Positions 8,075 through 16,792 of a stretch of 34,809 bases of DNA are shown in pieces. Source of the DNA: a virus; IMG/VR virus record IMGVR_UViG_3300046010_002745, positions 1-34,809 of that record; one strand, 5' to 3'. The notes under the pieces are model-generated. The model was not told the DNA's origin, made no database searches, and saw only the letters and a program-made list of their open reading frames with translations. Position 1 is the first letter of the stretch; the number at the start of each line of letters is the position of its first letter. A program made the translations under genes and the position numbers.

Positions 8075-8502
8075 TCGTCGCCGGCCCGGATGTCGGCCAT
8101 TGGGTCATGGACCGCATCGGCGGGTTCTTCGACCCGGTCTGCATGTCGGCGATCGGCTGGGAGCGCGATGGGCGCCTGACCTCGGGCGCGTCTTACCGCG
8201 ATTGGAACGGCGCATCGGTCGAAGGCCAGATTGCGGCCGACAGGCCATTGACGCGCGGCTTTCTGTTGGCGATCTTCGACTATCCGTTTCGCCAGTTGGG
8301 CGCGCGCAAGATTGTCGCGACGACCTCCGCGGACCACATCCGCAGCATCCGACTTTTGCGTCGCCTCGGTTTTGTCGAGGAGGCCTGCCTGCGTGATGCC
8401 GCGCCGGGCGGCGACCTGATCATCTACACCATGCGGCGGGAGACCTGCCGCTTCCTTGGAGACAGCCATGGGCAAGAAAGCGTCCGCACCTCCGGCCCCT
8501 GA
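8071..8502 (+). CDS. GNAT-family N-acetyltransferase
   Basis: This 143-residue protein has a GNAT layout: an N-terminal strand region, then about residues 85-125 with GARKIVATTSADHIRSIRLL and RRLGFVEEACLRDA. The last part matches the usual 'N..S.rllekLGF..EG' acetyl-CoA-binding C terminus, with His-Ile-Arg in place of the usual Asn. It overlaps the tail-hub stop (ATGA) and the next gene by 35 bases, so it is fully embedded in the virion operon. Such phage GNATs may acetylate virion proteins, sugars or host factors; the substrate is unknown. It is one of four group-transfer enzymes in the late operon. Confidence 0.8.
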   Translation: MIVAGPDVGHWVMDRIGGFFDPVCMSAIGWERDGRLTSGASYRDWNGASVEGQIAADRPLTRGFLLAIFDYPFRQLGARKIVATTSADHIRSIRLLRRLGFVEEACLRDAAPGGDLIIYTMRRETCRFLGDSHGQESVRTSGP

Positions 8503-9370
8503 CTATGCCGGCGCCGCCAAGGCGCAGGGCGCGGCGAACGTCGAGGCCGCGCGCGCCTCGGCCATGCTGTCGAACCCCAACATCTACGGCCCGCTCGGCA
8601 GCCAGACGGTGACCTATCAGGGCGACATCCCGACCGTCACGCAGACCCTGACGCCCGAGGCGCAGGCGACGCTGCAGGCGCAGCAGCAAGTGGACCGCCG
8701 CCTCGCTGAGCTAGGACTGCAAGGCGTCCAGACCGCGGAGCGGACGCTTTCGACCCCGTTCCAGACCGGCACGGGAGAGCTCAACACCGTGTTTGACCTG
8801 TCGGGGCTGCCGCGCGCCCCGGTCAACGCCGGGACGACCGCGCAGGAAGCGATCATGGCGAGGCTGGAGCCCCAGATCCAGCGGTCGCGCGCGCAGCTAG
8901 AGACGCAGCTTGCCAACCAGGGGCTCTCGCGCGGCGGCGAGGCGTACAACGCCGCCATCCGCGAGCAGCAGCAGCAGGAGAACGACCTGCGCTCGCAGGC
9001 GGCGCTGCAGGGCATCGGCCTTGACACGCAGGCTCGCGCGCAGGCGGCGTCGGAGCAGCAGGCGGCGATGGGTTTCGAGAACCAAGCGCGCGCGCAGGCG
9101 CTGCAGCGCGAGCTGGCGCTGCGGTCGGTCCCGCTGAACGAGATCATCGGCCTGATGGGCGGCTCGCAGATCCAGATGCCGCAGTTCGGCGCGTATCAGG
9201 GCCAGCAGGTCGCGCCCGCCCCGATCTTCGGCGCGGCGCAGGCGGCGGGGCAGAATGCGATGCAGCAGTACGGCATTCAGCAGGCTGGGCTGAACGCGCA
9301 GACTGCCGGCCTCGGCCAGCTGCTCGGAAGCGCCGCCGGTCTTGGCGGCCTGTATTTCATGCGCCGCTGA
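8468..9370 (+). CDS. Internal virion / DNA-ejection type protein, 300 aa
   Basis: I chose ATG 8468, with GGAGA 6 bases upstream, over the in-frame TTG at 8456. The N terminus (YAGAAKAQGAANVEAARASA, then NPNIYGPLGSQTV and a TVTQTLTPEAQATLQAQQQV segment) is one I recognise from many podovirus-like phages in the internal-protein cluster. The middle is helical and very rich in Gln, Ala and Arg with coiled-coil potential. The C-terminal 25 residues are Gly/Leu-rich (GLGQLLGSAAGLGGLYF) and could insert in a membrane. Together with the two following genes it likely forms the ejectosome. This is inferred from composition and order. Confidence 0.7.
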   Translation: MGKKASAPPAPDYAGAAKAQGAANVEAARASAMLSNPNIYGPLGSQTVTYQGDIPTVTQTLTPEAQATLQAQQQVDRRLAELGLQGVQTAERTLSTPFQTGTGELNTVFDLSGLPRAPVNAGTTAQEAIMARLEPQIQRSRAQLETQLANQGLSRGGEAYNAAIREQQQQENDLRSQAALQGIGLDTQARAQAASEQQAAMGFENQARAQALQRELALRSVPLNEIIGLMGGSQIQMPQFGAYQGQQVAPAPIFGAAQAAGQNAMQQYGIQQAGLNAQTAGLGQLLGSAAGLGGLYFMRR

Positions 9371-9387
9371 TCTAGGAGAACGCAGAC

Positions 9388-10614
9388 ATGGCCGTCTCCT
9401 TTAACCTGCCGGACCCCTACGAGGCCCAGAAGCAGGACATCGCGCGTCGGCAGAAATACGCCGAGGCGCTCCAGCAGCAGGCATTCCAGCCGACCGAGCC
9501 GTTTTCGTATCAGGGCATACAAGCGCCGATCCCTGTCACCGCTTCGCTTGCCAAGGTGCTGGCCGGCCTCGGCGGCGCCTACTTGAGCGCAGAGGGAGCT
9601 CGCGAGCAGCGCGAACTGCGCGAGGGCGACGTGAAGAAGGGCCAGGAGTTCGCTGCGGCGCTGCAGGGCGCGAAGACGCCCGAGGAGCGACAGGCCCTGT
9701 CGATGCGCGCGCTCGGTGGCGAGTTCGGACAGCGCGCGGGCATCATCGGCGGCGCGGAATACCAGCTTGGCGAGCGTCGCGCGGAGTCCGCAAGGACGCG
9801 CGCAGCGCGGGCCGAGGAGGCCGAGCTGAACCGCGAAATGCGGCGCGAACTGGCTGCCGCACAGCAGGAAAACACGCGCATGATCGCAGGCATGGCCGCC
9901 GGGCAACGTCAGGATGCGCTAGCCCTGCAGCGAGAGCTTGGAACGGCTCGCCTTGAGGATCAGCGCGCAGAGCGCGAACGCCGCGCCGCGCAGCTGACCC
10001 CGCCGGAACAGAAGGAGCTGTTCGACGCCCTCGGGCAGGAGAGCGCCGCCAAAGACTCGATTTCGGCGCTGCGCGAGGCTCGCGCACTCAGCGAGAAGTT
10101 CGGCGGCGGCAGGGCTGGCACGGCTCTCTCCTATGTTGAGAGGCAAGGTGCATCTATGGTGGGCATCTCGCCGTCGGAGAGCGCAAAGGCGACCGAGGAG
10201 TTCAACAACATCGTCGGGCAGGAGGTTCTCAGGAAGCTGCGCGACACCTTCGGCGGCAACCCGACCAACGCCGAGCGCGAAGTCCTCGCCAAGTTGCAGG
10301 CATCGTCCTACGAGGAGCGCAGCGTCCGCAATTCGCTACTCGACCGCGCGATCAAGATGGCCGAGGAGCGCGAGAAGTCGAGCATCAGCCGAGCGGACAC
10401 CATACGCACCCGCGAATATCGCCAGCCTAGCGGTGCGCGACCGGCTGCCCAGCCCGCCGCGCCCGCCGCACCCGCCGCACCGGCGGCTCCTGGCGCCCCG
10501 GCAACGAACATACCGCAGGCCGCGATCGACGCCCTGCGCGCGGGACGAGGGACGCGCGAGCAGTTTGACGCGGCGTTCGGCGCTGGTGCGGCAGCGCGCG
10601 TTCTGGGGAGGTAG
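9388..10614 (+). CDS. Internal virion / ejection protein, coiled-coil rich, 408 aa
   Basis: A strong TAGGAGAA site precedes ATG 9388. After an N-terminal segment with SFNLPDPYEAQKQDIARRQ, residues about 60-200 are long charged helices (Glu, Arg, Ala, Gln) with coiled-coil periodicity. Residues about 250-330 are helical (EEFNNIVGQEVLRKLRDTFG). A Pro-Ala linker (about 350-370) leads to a short C-terminal motif, AIDALRAGRGTREQFDAAFG, that recurs at the ends of phage internal proteins. No lysozyme or other enzyme motif is seen. It sits in the middle of a three-gene set typical of ejection proteins between tail hub and fibres. The exact role is unknown. Confidence 0.7.
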   Translation: MAVSFNLPDPYEAQKQDIARRQKYAEALQQQAFQPTEPFSYQGIQAPIPVTASLAKVLAGLGGAYLSAEGAREQRELREGDVKKGQEFAAALQGAKTPEERQALSMRALGGEFGQRAGIIGGAEYQLGERRAESARTRAARAEEAELNREMRRELAAAQQENTRMIAGMAAGQRQDALALQRELGTARLEDQRAERERRAAQLTPPEQKELFDALGQESAAKDSISALREARALSEKFGGGRAGTALSYVERQGASMVGISPSESAKATEEFNNIVGQEVLRKLRDTFGGNPTNAEREVLAKLQASSYEERSVRNSLLDRAIKMAEEREKSSISRADTIRTREYRQPSGARPAAQPAAPAAPAAPAAPGAPATNIPQAAIDALRAGRGTREQFDAAFGAGAAARVLGR

Positions 10615-10616
10615 CG

Positions 10617-12359
10617 GTGGCCGAGCCGAACCCGTTCCTGCAGTACGTCCAGCCCGCCGCGCCCGCCCAACCAGCGCCGCAGGAAGGGGCAAATCCGTTT
10701 TTGCAGTTCGCTCAACCCGCCCCCGGCCCGCAGGAGGCCCCACAGGCCCCGCAGGCTGCCCCACCGCGCACGACGGCCGAGCAGCTGGGCCTTGGCACCC
10801 GCGCGGCCGCACAGGGCCTCCTAGGGCTTCCTGGGCTCGCCTATGACGTGGCGGCGATCCCGCAGAACCTCCTGTCCAACATCCCCGGCCTCGGCTTCAT
10901 GCGGGCCAAGCCGGCAGCCGAGCTCGTGTCGCAGGCGGCGACGGCCATCGGCCTTCCCGAGCCTCGGGACGCGGGCGAGCGGATCATGGGCGCGGCGATC
11001 TCGGGCGCGGCTGGCGTTCCTGCTGGTGCGGGATTAGGTGGCGCGGCGCGGCAGATTGCGGCCCCGGCCGCCCAGCGCCTTGCCAACGTGCTGCAGGCCG
11101 CACCTGCCCAGCAGGCCCTCACGGGCGCCACGGGCGGCGCCGGGGCGCAGTTGGCGCAAGAGGCCGTGGGAGAGCAGGCCAGCCCGGCAGCCAAGGCCGC
11201 TGCCGGCATCCTGGGCGGCGTCGCCGGATCGGTGGCGCCATCGGCAGCCCTCGGTGCCGCTCGTCGCGCTTACACCCCTCTCCCGTCGCGCCTCACCGCG
11301 GAAGAACGCAGGTTGATGCAGGTGGCTCAGGCCGAGGGCGTGGAGGTGCCGATCGGCGCGGCCACCGGCAGCAACATGATGCAGCGCATCGAGTCCGGTC
11401 TGGCGCAGATCCCGGGGTCGTCCGGTTTGGCGCAACAGCAGCAGCAGCGAATGCGCGAGCAGCTGAATGCCGCGGCGATGCGGCGCGCGGGCGAGGTGGC
11501 GACGGACGTCAGCCCCGAAACGCTCGATCGCGCGTTCACTCGGATCGGCAGGCAGTTCGATGATCTGATCGCGCAGACACCGCAGGTCAATCTCGACCGT
11601 CAATTCGCTGTGGACCTCGGCGGCATCGCCCGGACCTACGCTCAGCGCCTGCCGACGGACGTGCGGCCAGTGGTGGTGTCGCGCCTGCAGGATCTAGCTG
11701 CCATGGCGGGCAGGAATGTCCCGGGCCAAGAGTTTCAGGCCATCTCCAGCGATCTACGGCGGGCCGCGCGCGACTATGCAGGCGTGCCGGAGGTCAATCG
11801 GGCGATCAACCAGATGGCGACCGCTCTGGACGATGCGATCGCACGCCAGCTAGGAACTGACCTCAGGCGCGACTGGCAGCAGACGCGCCGGGAATACCGC
11901 AACCTGCTCGCGATCGATCAGGCCGCACGAAGCGCCGCAGGCGCCGGCATGCAGACCGGCAACCTGACTGCGGGCGCGCTGAAAAGCGCGGTGCGCGCGC
12001 AGGACACCGCCGGCTTCGGTCGCGGACGCGGCGATCTGAACGACATCGCCCGCCTTGCGGGTTTCATTGCCGACAAGATCCCAGACAGCGGCACCGCGTC
12101 GCGCCTCAACGTCGCCAACCTCCTGACCCTGTCCGCGCCAGCCATGACCACGGGAAGCATGGTCGGATCGTTTGCAGGCCCCGTCGCGGGTCTTGCCGCA
12201 GGAGCGGCATTCCCCTACGCCCTGCAGCGCGCCATCCAGTCCGATCCCGGTCGCGCGTACCTCATAAACCAGCGGTTTGCCGGCCCGTCGCCGCTTTCCG
12301 CTGACGCGCGTCGCGCCGCTCTCGCAAGCATCCTCTCGCAGCAAGGGGTCTCCCCATGA
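10617..12359 (+). CDS. Large Ala/Gly-rich internal virion / ejection protein, 580 aa
   Basis: The start is GTG 10617, two bases after the previous stop and behind GGGGAGG. The N terminus carries a duplicated motif, NPFLQYVQPA and NPFLQFAQPA about 20 residues apart, followed by Pro/Gln-rich sequence. Residues about 60-220 are Ala/Gly-rich hydrophobic helices resembling membrane-active segments. The middle (about 225-470) is helical and charged. Another hydrophobic Gly/Ala segment near 505-540 (MVGSFAGPVAGLAAGAAFPY) lies before the C terminus. This composition fits a protein released from the capsid to cross the host envelope. No peptidoglycan-hydrolase motif is present. Its stop overlaps the tail-fibre start. 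Confidence 0.7.
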   Translation: MAEPNPFLQYVQPAAPAQPAPQEGANPFLQFAQPAPGPQEAPQAPQAAPPRTTAEQLGLGTRAAAQGLLGLPGLAYDVAAIPQNLLSNIPGLGFMRAKPAAELVSQAATAIGLPEPRDAGERIMGAAISGAAGVPAGAGLGGAARQIAAPAAQRLANVLQAAPAQQALTGATGGAGAQLAQEAVGEQASPAAKAAAGILGGVAGSVAPSAALGAARRAYTPLPSRLTAEERRLMQVAQAEGVEVPIGAATGSNMMQRIESGLAQIPGSSGLAQQQQQRMREQLNAAAMRRAGEVATDVSPETLDRAFTRIGRQFDDLIAQTPQVNLDRQFAVDLGGIARTYAQRLPTDVRPVVVSRLQDLAAMAGRNVPGQEFQAISSDLRRAARDYAGVPEVNRAINQMATALDDAIARQLGTDLRRDWQQTRREYRNLLAIDQAARSAAGAGMQTGNLTAGALKSAVRAQDTAGFGRGRGDLNDIARLAGFIADKIPDSGTASRLNVANLLTLSAPAMTTGSMVGSFAGPVAGLAAGAAFPYALQRAIQSDPGRAYLINQRFAGPSPLSADARRAALASILSQQGVSP

Positions 12360-13597
12360 GCTTCAACGGCTCCGGCACCTTCCAGATCAACACCGCAGGC
12401 CAGCCGGTCGTCGCGGGCACGGTCATCACGGCCACCGCGTTCAACGCGCTCACCGCCGACCTCGCCACCGGCCTCTCGACCTGCATCACGAAGGACGGCC
12501 AGACGACCGTCACCGGGAACATCCCCATGGGCGGCAACAAGCTCACGGGCCTCGCGGCGGGCACGGCAGCAGCCGACAGCGCCAGGCTCTCGCAGGTCCA
12601 GGGCGGGGTCGTCTCGCTGCTGGGCGTCACAGGCATCGATACCATCGCGGCATCGGCCAATCCCGTCCTGACCAGCTACGCGACCGGCCAGATGTTCTGG
12701 TTCGTGGCCGCGGGCACCAACACCGGCGCCACCACGCTCAACATCGACGCTCTGGGCGCCAAGAACATCACCCGCGGCACGGCTGCGCTGGCGGCTGGCG
12801 ACATCATCAACGGCGCGATCGTGCTGGTGGTCTACGACGGCACGCAGTTCCAGCTCCTGTCCATCACGCGCTCAATCCAGACCAGCTCGACCATCGCATC
12901 GGCCTCGACGACGAACATCGGCGCGGCGAATGCCGAATACCTCGCGGTCTCTGGCACCACAACAATCACCGCGTTCGACACCGTCACGGCGGGCATCTAC
13001 CGGGTGCTCAAGTTCGACGGCATCCTGACGCTGACCTACAACGCGACCTCGCTCATCCTGCCGGGCGGCGCCTCGATCACCACCGCAGCGGGCGACACGG
13101 CCGGCTTCGTCTCGCTGGGTTCCGGCAACTGGCGGTGCGAGTGGTACCAGCGCTTCAGCGGCTCGCCGATCGGCGTGGTCGCGATCGCCAACGGCGGCAC
13201 TGGAAGCACCACCGCTTCGGCAGCTCGTAGCGCGCTCGCCGTCCCGGGGCTCGCCGACGTCAATTCCTTCACGGCAGGCAATCGCGGCGCGGTGTCTGTC
13301 CTGACCGATGCGGCCACCATCACCGCGGACTTCGCGGTCGCCAACAACTTCTCTCTGACGATCGGCGGCGCACGCACCCTGGCGAACCCATCTAACCAGA
13401 CCGCAGGCCAGTCCGGCGCGATCGTGATCACCCAGGACGGCACAGGCGGCCGCACGCTGGCCTACGGCACGAACTGGAAGTTCGCCGGCGGCACTGTGCC
13501 TGTCCTGACCACCACCGCGGGCGCCGTCGACGTGCTGGTCTACTATGTCGAAAGCGCCAGCCGCATCACCGCGGCGATGCTCAACGACGTGAAGTGA
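12356..13597 (+). CDS. Tail fibre / tail appendage protein
   Basis: A 413-residue beta-rich protein built from Gly/Thr/Ala/Ser strands. It contains TVTGNIPMGGNKLTGLAAGT near residue 57, a classic phage tail-fibre repeat, and IANGGTGSTTASAARSAL near 280, another fibre hallmark that links trimeric shaft and tip. A segment around 110-140 (MFWFVAAGTNTGATTLNIDA) is common in fibre shafts. The start overlaps the previous stop by ATGA. No endosialidase or chaperone autocleavage motif is evident. It likely attaches to the tail hub and carries or supports the receptor-binding protein encoded next. Confidence 0.85.
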   Translation: MSFNGSGTFQINTAGQPVVAGTVITATAFNALTADLATGLSTCITKDGQTTVTGNIPMGGNKLTGLAAGTAAADSARLSQVQGGVVSLLGVTGIDTIAASANPVLTSYATGQMFWFVAAGTNTGATTLNIDALGAKNITRGTAALAAGDIINGAIVLVVYDGTQFQLLSITRSIQTSSTIASASTTNIGAANAEYLAVSGTTTITAFDTVTAGIYRVLKFDGILTLTYNATSLILPGGASITTAAGDTAGFVSLGSGNWRCEWYQRFSGSPIGVVAIANGGTGSTTASAARSALAVPGLADVNSFTAGNRGAVSVLTDAATITADFAVANNFSLTIGGARTLANPSNQTAGQSGAIVITQDGTGGRTLAYGTNWKFAGGTVPVLTTTAGAVDVLVYYVESASRITAAMLNDVK

Positions 13598-13601
13598 CGC
13601 C

Positions 13602-15149
13602 ATGATTGTCCCCGGCTCCGCGAACGCTCTGCTGCTTTCTTCCAGCGCATATACCATCCCCTACTCGCTGCGGTTTCGCGCGAGCAACAGCGCCTATTTG
13701 AGCCGTACCTTCGGCAGCCCCACGAGCTCGTCAATCTGGACGTTCTCTGCGTGGGTGAAGCGCGGACTGCTTGCTTCGACGCGCTATTTGCTTGGCGCAA
13801 GCACGACGACGAACTTCGGCTTCAATTCGTCAGACCAGCTTACGCTGACGCTCAATGGCGTCACGGCCTGCACCTCGACCGCCGTCTTTCGCGACCCCAC
13901 GGCCTGGATGCACGTTGTCTACCAGCAGAACGGCAGCGCGCAAACGATCTACGTCAACGGCTCATCGGTGGCGACTGGAACAACGGCAGCGGCTGTCTTC
14001 AACACCGCGATCGCGCACCAAATCGGCGCGGCCAACACGACAAATTTCTCAGACGGCTACATTTCTGAGGTGAACTTCATCGACGGCCAAGCCCTGACGC
14101 CCAGCAGCTTCGGCCAGACCGACGCAACGACCGGCGTGTGGGTGCCAAAGAAATACTCTGGCACCTACGGCGCAAACGGCTTCTATTTGACGTTCGCCGA
14201 CGACACGACCACCACGACCATCGGCAACGACAGCAGCGGCAACGCCAACAATTTCACGACCAGCGGCATCTCGGTGACGAGCGGCGTGACGTTCGACCAG
14301 ATGACCGACACGCCGACGTTGAACTATGCGGTAATGAACCCGCTGGATCTCAGCGGCACGGCTGCGACATTTCAATGGGCCAATATGCAGGTCACGCGAA
14401 GCGGTGCGTCGTTCGCGCAGGCTTACTGCTCGATACAGATGTCGAGCGGCAAGTGGTACTGCGAGATGACCGCAGGCGCGGACGTTGCGAACCTTTCGTT
14501 GGGGCTTATCACCGGCACGGCAAATGCTGCTGCGAACCGATATCTCGGGCAGGACAGCTTCACCTACGGCTACGATCCAGATGGGCGGAAAGTGAACAAC
14601 GCTTCGTACTCGCTATATGGAAACTCTTGGACGGCGGGAGACATCATCGGGATCATTCTAGATGCCGACAACGGGAAGCTATATTTCAGCAAGAACGGAA
14701 CCGTACAGAACAGCGGTGATCCTGTTGCCGGTACAAACGCTGCCTTCACAGGACTGACGGGGCCGTATCGGTTCGTGGCAGCTTTTGAGAACGGCGGCAT
14801 CTGCGATTTCAACTTCGGCCAACGCCCCTTCTCCTACACGCCGCCCAGCGGCTTCAAGGCGCTGAACACGCAGAACATCACCTCGACTGCGGTGTCCACC
14901 AGCGGCAGCTTCACCGGCAACGCGGCTGCGGATGGTCCGTTCATCTGGGCCAATGGCAACCCCGCCACGCTGACGATCAACGGCAATGCCGTCACGTTCG
15001 GGACGGACGCCGACAAGACCGCCGGCGGCTTCAAGCTGCGAACCTCGTCGGCCTCGTACAACACGAGCGGGACCAATAATTGGACCTCGACTGCCGGCAA
15101 CCGTTTCGTGCAGAACAAGAAACCAAATAACTCGCAGGTGAACCCATGA
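13602..15149 (+). CDS. LamG + SPRY domain receptor-binding tail protein
   Basis: This 515-residue protein combines two concanavalin-type folds. Residues about 20-200 match LamG-like phage domains: SLRFRASNSAYLSRTFGSPT, WTFSAWVKRG, and the closing pattern ISEVNFIDGQALTPSSFG followed by GVWVPKKYSGTYGANGFYL. Residues about 265-415 are SPRY-like: GKWYCEMTAGADVANLSLGL, then IIGIILDADNGKLYFSKNG and FNFGQRPFSYTPPSGFKAL. Such domains bind carbohydrate or protein ligands, so this is the best candidate for host recognition. A Thr/Ser-rich C-terminal tail follows. The next gene, probably a small assembly or tip partner, overlaps its stop by ATGA. Confidence 0.85.
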   Translation: MIVPGSANALLLSSSAYTIPYSLRFRASNSAYLSRTFGSPTSSSIWTFSAWVKRGLLASTRYLLGASTTTNFGFNSSDQLTLTLNGVTACTSTAVFRDPTAWMHVVYQQNGSAQTIYVNGSSVATGTTAAAVFNTAIAHQIGAANTTNFSDGYISEVNFIDGQALTPSSFGQTDATTGVWVPKKYSGTYGANGFYLTFADDTTTTTIGNDSSGNANNFTTSGISVTSGVTFDQMTDTPTLNYAVMNPLDLSGTAATFQWANMQVTRSGASFAQAYCSIQMSSGKWYCEMTAGADVANLSLGLITGTANAAANRYLGQDSFTYGYDPDGRKVNNASYSLYGNSWTAGDIIGIILDADNGKLYFSKNGTVQNSGDPVAGTNAAFTGLTGPYRFVAAFENGGICDFNFGQRPFSYTPPSGFKALNTQNITSTAVSTSGSFTGNAAADGPFIWANGNPATLTINGNAVTFGTDADKTAGGFKLRTSSASYNTSGTNNWTSTAGNRFVQNKKPNNSQVNP

Positions 15150-15469
15150 GGTATTCGCTCCCTGACGGCCAGACCGTCCGCATCGACCAAGAGTTTGAGA
15201 TGGGGGACGTGCGGTATCCGTCCAACTGGCTGCGCTCCATGAACCACGACGAGCGCATGGCGTTCGGCGCGGTCGAGCTGCCGGAGCCGGAGCCGCCGGT
15301 GACGCCGTATGTCCCGACGGTGTTCGACGAGATTCGAAACCTGGAGGCGCTGATTACGCCCCGCCGACTGCGCGAAGCTGTGCTCACGCCGGAAGGCAAG
15401 GCGTGGCTTGAAGGCATCGAGGCCCAGATATCGGCCCTGCGTCCGCCCAAGCAGGAGGTTGCGCCGTGA
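15146..15469 (+). CDS. Hypothetical protein downstream of tail spike, possible fibre-assembly partner
   Basis: The product has 107 residues. The first 40 are beta-like (SLPDGQTVRIDQEFEMGDV), a Pro/Glu linker follows (ELPEPEPPVTPYVPT), and the C-terminal half is helical (FDEIRNLEALITPRRLREAV). This two-part layout, an N-terminal tip-binding piece and a helical tail, is seen in many short proteins encoded just after tail fibres, some of which are assembly chaperones. No motif proves that here. It overlaps the spike stop (ATGA) and the holin start (GTGA), so it should be co-translated with both. Confidence 0.7.
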   Translation: MRYSLPDGQTVRIDQEFEMGDVRYPSNWLRSMNHDERMAFGAVELPEPEPPVTPYVPTVFDEIRNLEALITPRRLREAVLTPEGKAWLEGIEAQISALRPPKQEVAP

Positions 15470-15645
15470 ACGAATCCACAAAGCACGCAATCGACGCGGC
15501 ATCGTTTGGCACTGCGGTTGCTACCGTGGCTGGATGGCTCCCTTCGCTCGCGGCGATCTTCACGATCATCTGGACCGGCATCCGCATCTACGAGACGAAA
15601 ACCGTTCAGCACATCATCAGCCGCTTCCGAAAGCCCGCCGCGTGA
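15466..15645 (+). CDS. Holin (small, membrane)
   Basis: The 59-residue product starts at GTG 15466, which overlaps the preceding stop as GTGA and has AGGAGG upstream. Residues about 14-42 are hydrophobic (FGTAVATVAGWLPSLAAIF, then TIIWTGIRIYE), enough for one long or two short membrane segments separated by a Trp-Leu-Pro turn. The charged tail contains KTVQHIISRFRK. This layout closely matches small holins encoded ahead of lysozymes in proteobacterial phages. It would make the membrane lesion that releases the soluble GH108 endolysin. No dual-start control region is visible. Confidence 0.8.
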   Translation: MNESTKHAIDAASFGTAVATVAGWLPSLAAIFTIIWTGIRIYETKTVQHIISRFRKPAA

Positions 15646-15648
15646 TCG

Positions 15649-15798
15649 ATGGAAGCGCTGGAAGCTGTCCTTAAGCTGTGGCCGCTTGCGATCGGCTTTA
15701 TCACGCTCGTGATCGTGCTAGCGAAGCTAGACCAGCGCGTCCTCGTGATCGAGGAGAAGGTCAAGGCTCTGTTTGATCTTTGGAACAAGAAAGGTTGA
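15649..15798 (+). CDS. Small single-pass membrane protein of the lysis cassette
   Basis: A 49-residue protein starts 3 bases after the holin stop. Residues about 8-25 (VLKLWPLAIGFITLVIVL) form one transmembrane helix, and the rest is a charged amphipathic helix (AKLDQRVLVIEEKVKALF). The reading frame is tightly packed between two lysis genes, which supports it being real. It could be an antiholin, a holin partner or a minimal inner-membrane spanin. It is too short and lacks the features needed to choose between them. Confidence 0.7.
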   Translation: MEALEAVLKLWPLAIGFITLVIVLAKLDQRVLVIEEKVKALFDLWNKKG

Positions 15799-15800
15799 CG

Positions 15801-16271
15801 ATGCCGACGCAAGAGGAAAAGCAAGCTGCGATGAGCGAAGCGATGGCTGCATCCGCCTCTAAAAGCGCGCTTGTCGAGAAGGTCGTGTTTGCGGCCGTGC
15901 CTATTTTGTTCTCTTGCGTCGTTTACCTCATGACCTCGTTGAGCAGCGCGCACAACGAGATCATCGTCCTAAAGGGCAAGATTGCGGTGGTGGTGAACGC
16001 CGAGAACAAGGCCATCCCGCCGCAGGGCACAACCATCGATATGGCGCAGATCCGCGAGAATCTGAACGACAAGATCGACCGCGTCGAACGTGACGCTGCG
16101 CTGTCGCGCGCCGCCATGACACTAGACCGTGAGCGCAGCATGGCGGCGATCGACAAATCCCGCCTCGACATGGCTGCAGACGCTGCGGCTGCAAGGGCTG
16201 CAATTCGCTACGAAATAAGCGCGCTTCGAGCAGAACTCGACAAGCGCATCGCGCTACTGGAGAAGAAGTGA
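15801..16271 (+). CDS. Membrane-anchored coiled-coil protein, candidate inner-membrane spanin
   Basis: The product has 156 residues. A short polar N terminus is followed by one transmembrane helix at about 27-46 (VVFAAVPILFSCVVYLMTSL). A long charged, coiled-coil-like domain follows (about 75-156), ending EISALRAELDKRIALLEKK. An N-terminal anchor with a periplasmic coiled coil is the layout of inner-membrane spanins (Rz-like), and the gene lies in the lysis cassette. No lipoprotein partner is visible nested or next to it, so the spanin call is tentative. Its stop overlaps the following start by one base (TGATG). Confidence 0.65.
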   Translation: MPTQEEKQAAMSEAMAASASKSALVEKVVFAAVPILFSCVVYLMTSLSSAHNEIIVLKGKIAVVVNAENKAIPPQGTTIDMAQIRENLNDKIDRVERDAALSRAAMTLDRERSMAAIDKSRLDMAADAAAARAAIRYEISALRAELDKRIALLEKK

Positions 16272-16792
16272 TGGACCTGCTCAAGATCGTTGGTGCGGTT
16301 GCGCCGACCATCGCGACCGCCATCGGCGGACCGCTTGGCGGCATGGCGATGAAGGTCGTCGCCGACGCGCTCGGGCTGCCGGCGGAAAGCAGCGAGAAGG
16401 ACGTATCGAAGGCGATGGCGGCGGCAACGCCCGACCAGCTTTTGGCGCTCAAGCAGGCTGACCAAGACTTCGCCGTACGCATGCGGGAACTCGACATCGA
16501 CCTTGAGAAGATCGCCGCGTCGGACCGCGACAGCGCCAGGCGGCGCGAAGCGCAGGTGCGAGACTGGATGCCGCGCGTGCTGGCTTTCGTCGTGGTCGCC
16601 GGGTTCATGGCGACGGTGTTCCTCGTGTTGCTCGGGTACGTCGATGGGATGAAGGACCCGTTGATGGCTACTACTGTCGGCACGCTGATCGGGTTCGTCA
16701 GCGCCAAATGCGAACAGGTCGTGGCGTACTATTTCGGCTCGTCAAGCTCGTCGCAGCAGAAGACGCAGCTGCTGGCCGGGGGCAAGCAGTGA
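16271..16792 (+). CDS. 3TM holin family protein (gene-transfer-agent type)
   Basis: This 173-residue protein matches the holin-of-3TMs family described for gene transfer agent release. The N-terminal Gly-rich helix contains IGGPLGGMAMKVVADALGLP. A charged middle (about 55-100) has DFAVRMRELDIDLEKIAASD and RDSARRREAQ, a hallmark of that family. Two C-terminal hydrophobic helices follow, near 106-123 (VLAFVVVAGFMATVFLVLL) and 133-155. It directly precedes the endolysin, overlapping it by GTGA. With the short holin at 15466, the cassette has two candidate holins. Confidence 0.8.
   Translation: MDLLKIVGAVAPTIATAIGGPLGGMAMKVVADALGLPAESSEKDVSKAMAAATPDQLLALKQADQDFAVRMRELDIDLEKIAASDRDSARRREAQVRDWMPRVLAFVVVAGFMATVFLVLLGYVDGMKDPLMATTVGTLIGFVSAKCEQVVAYYFGSSSSSQQKTQLLAGGKQ

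Noticed and set aside
8456-8467. TTG start four codons upstream for the internal protein at 8468
   Set aside because: The TTG overlaps the GGAGA ribosome-binding site of ATG 8468, and the ATG start is stronger.
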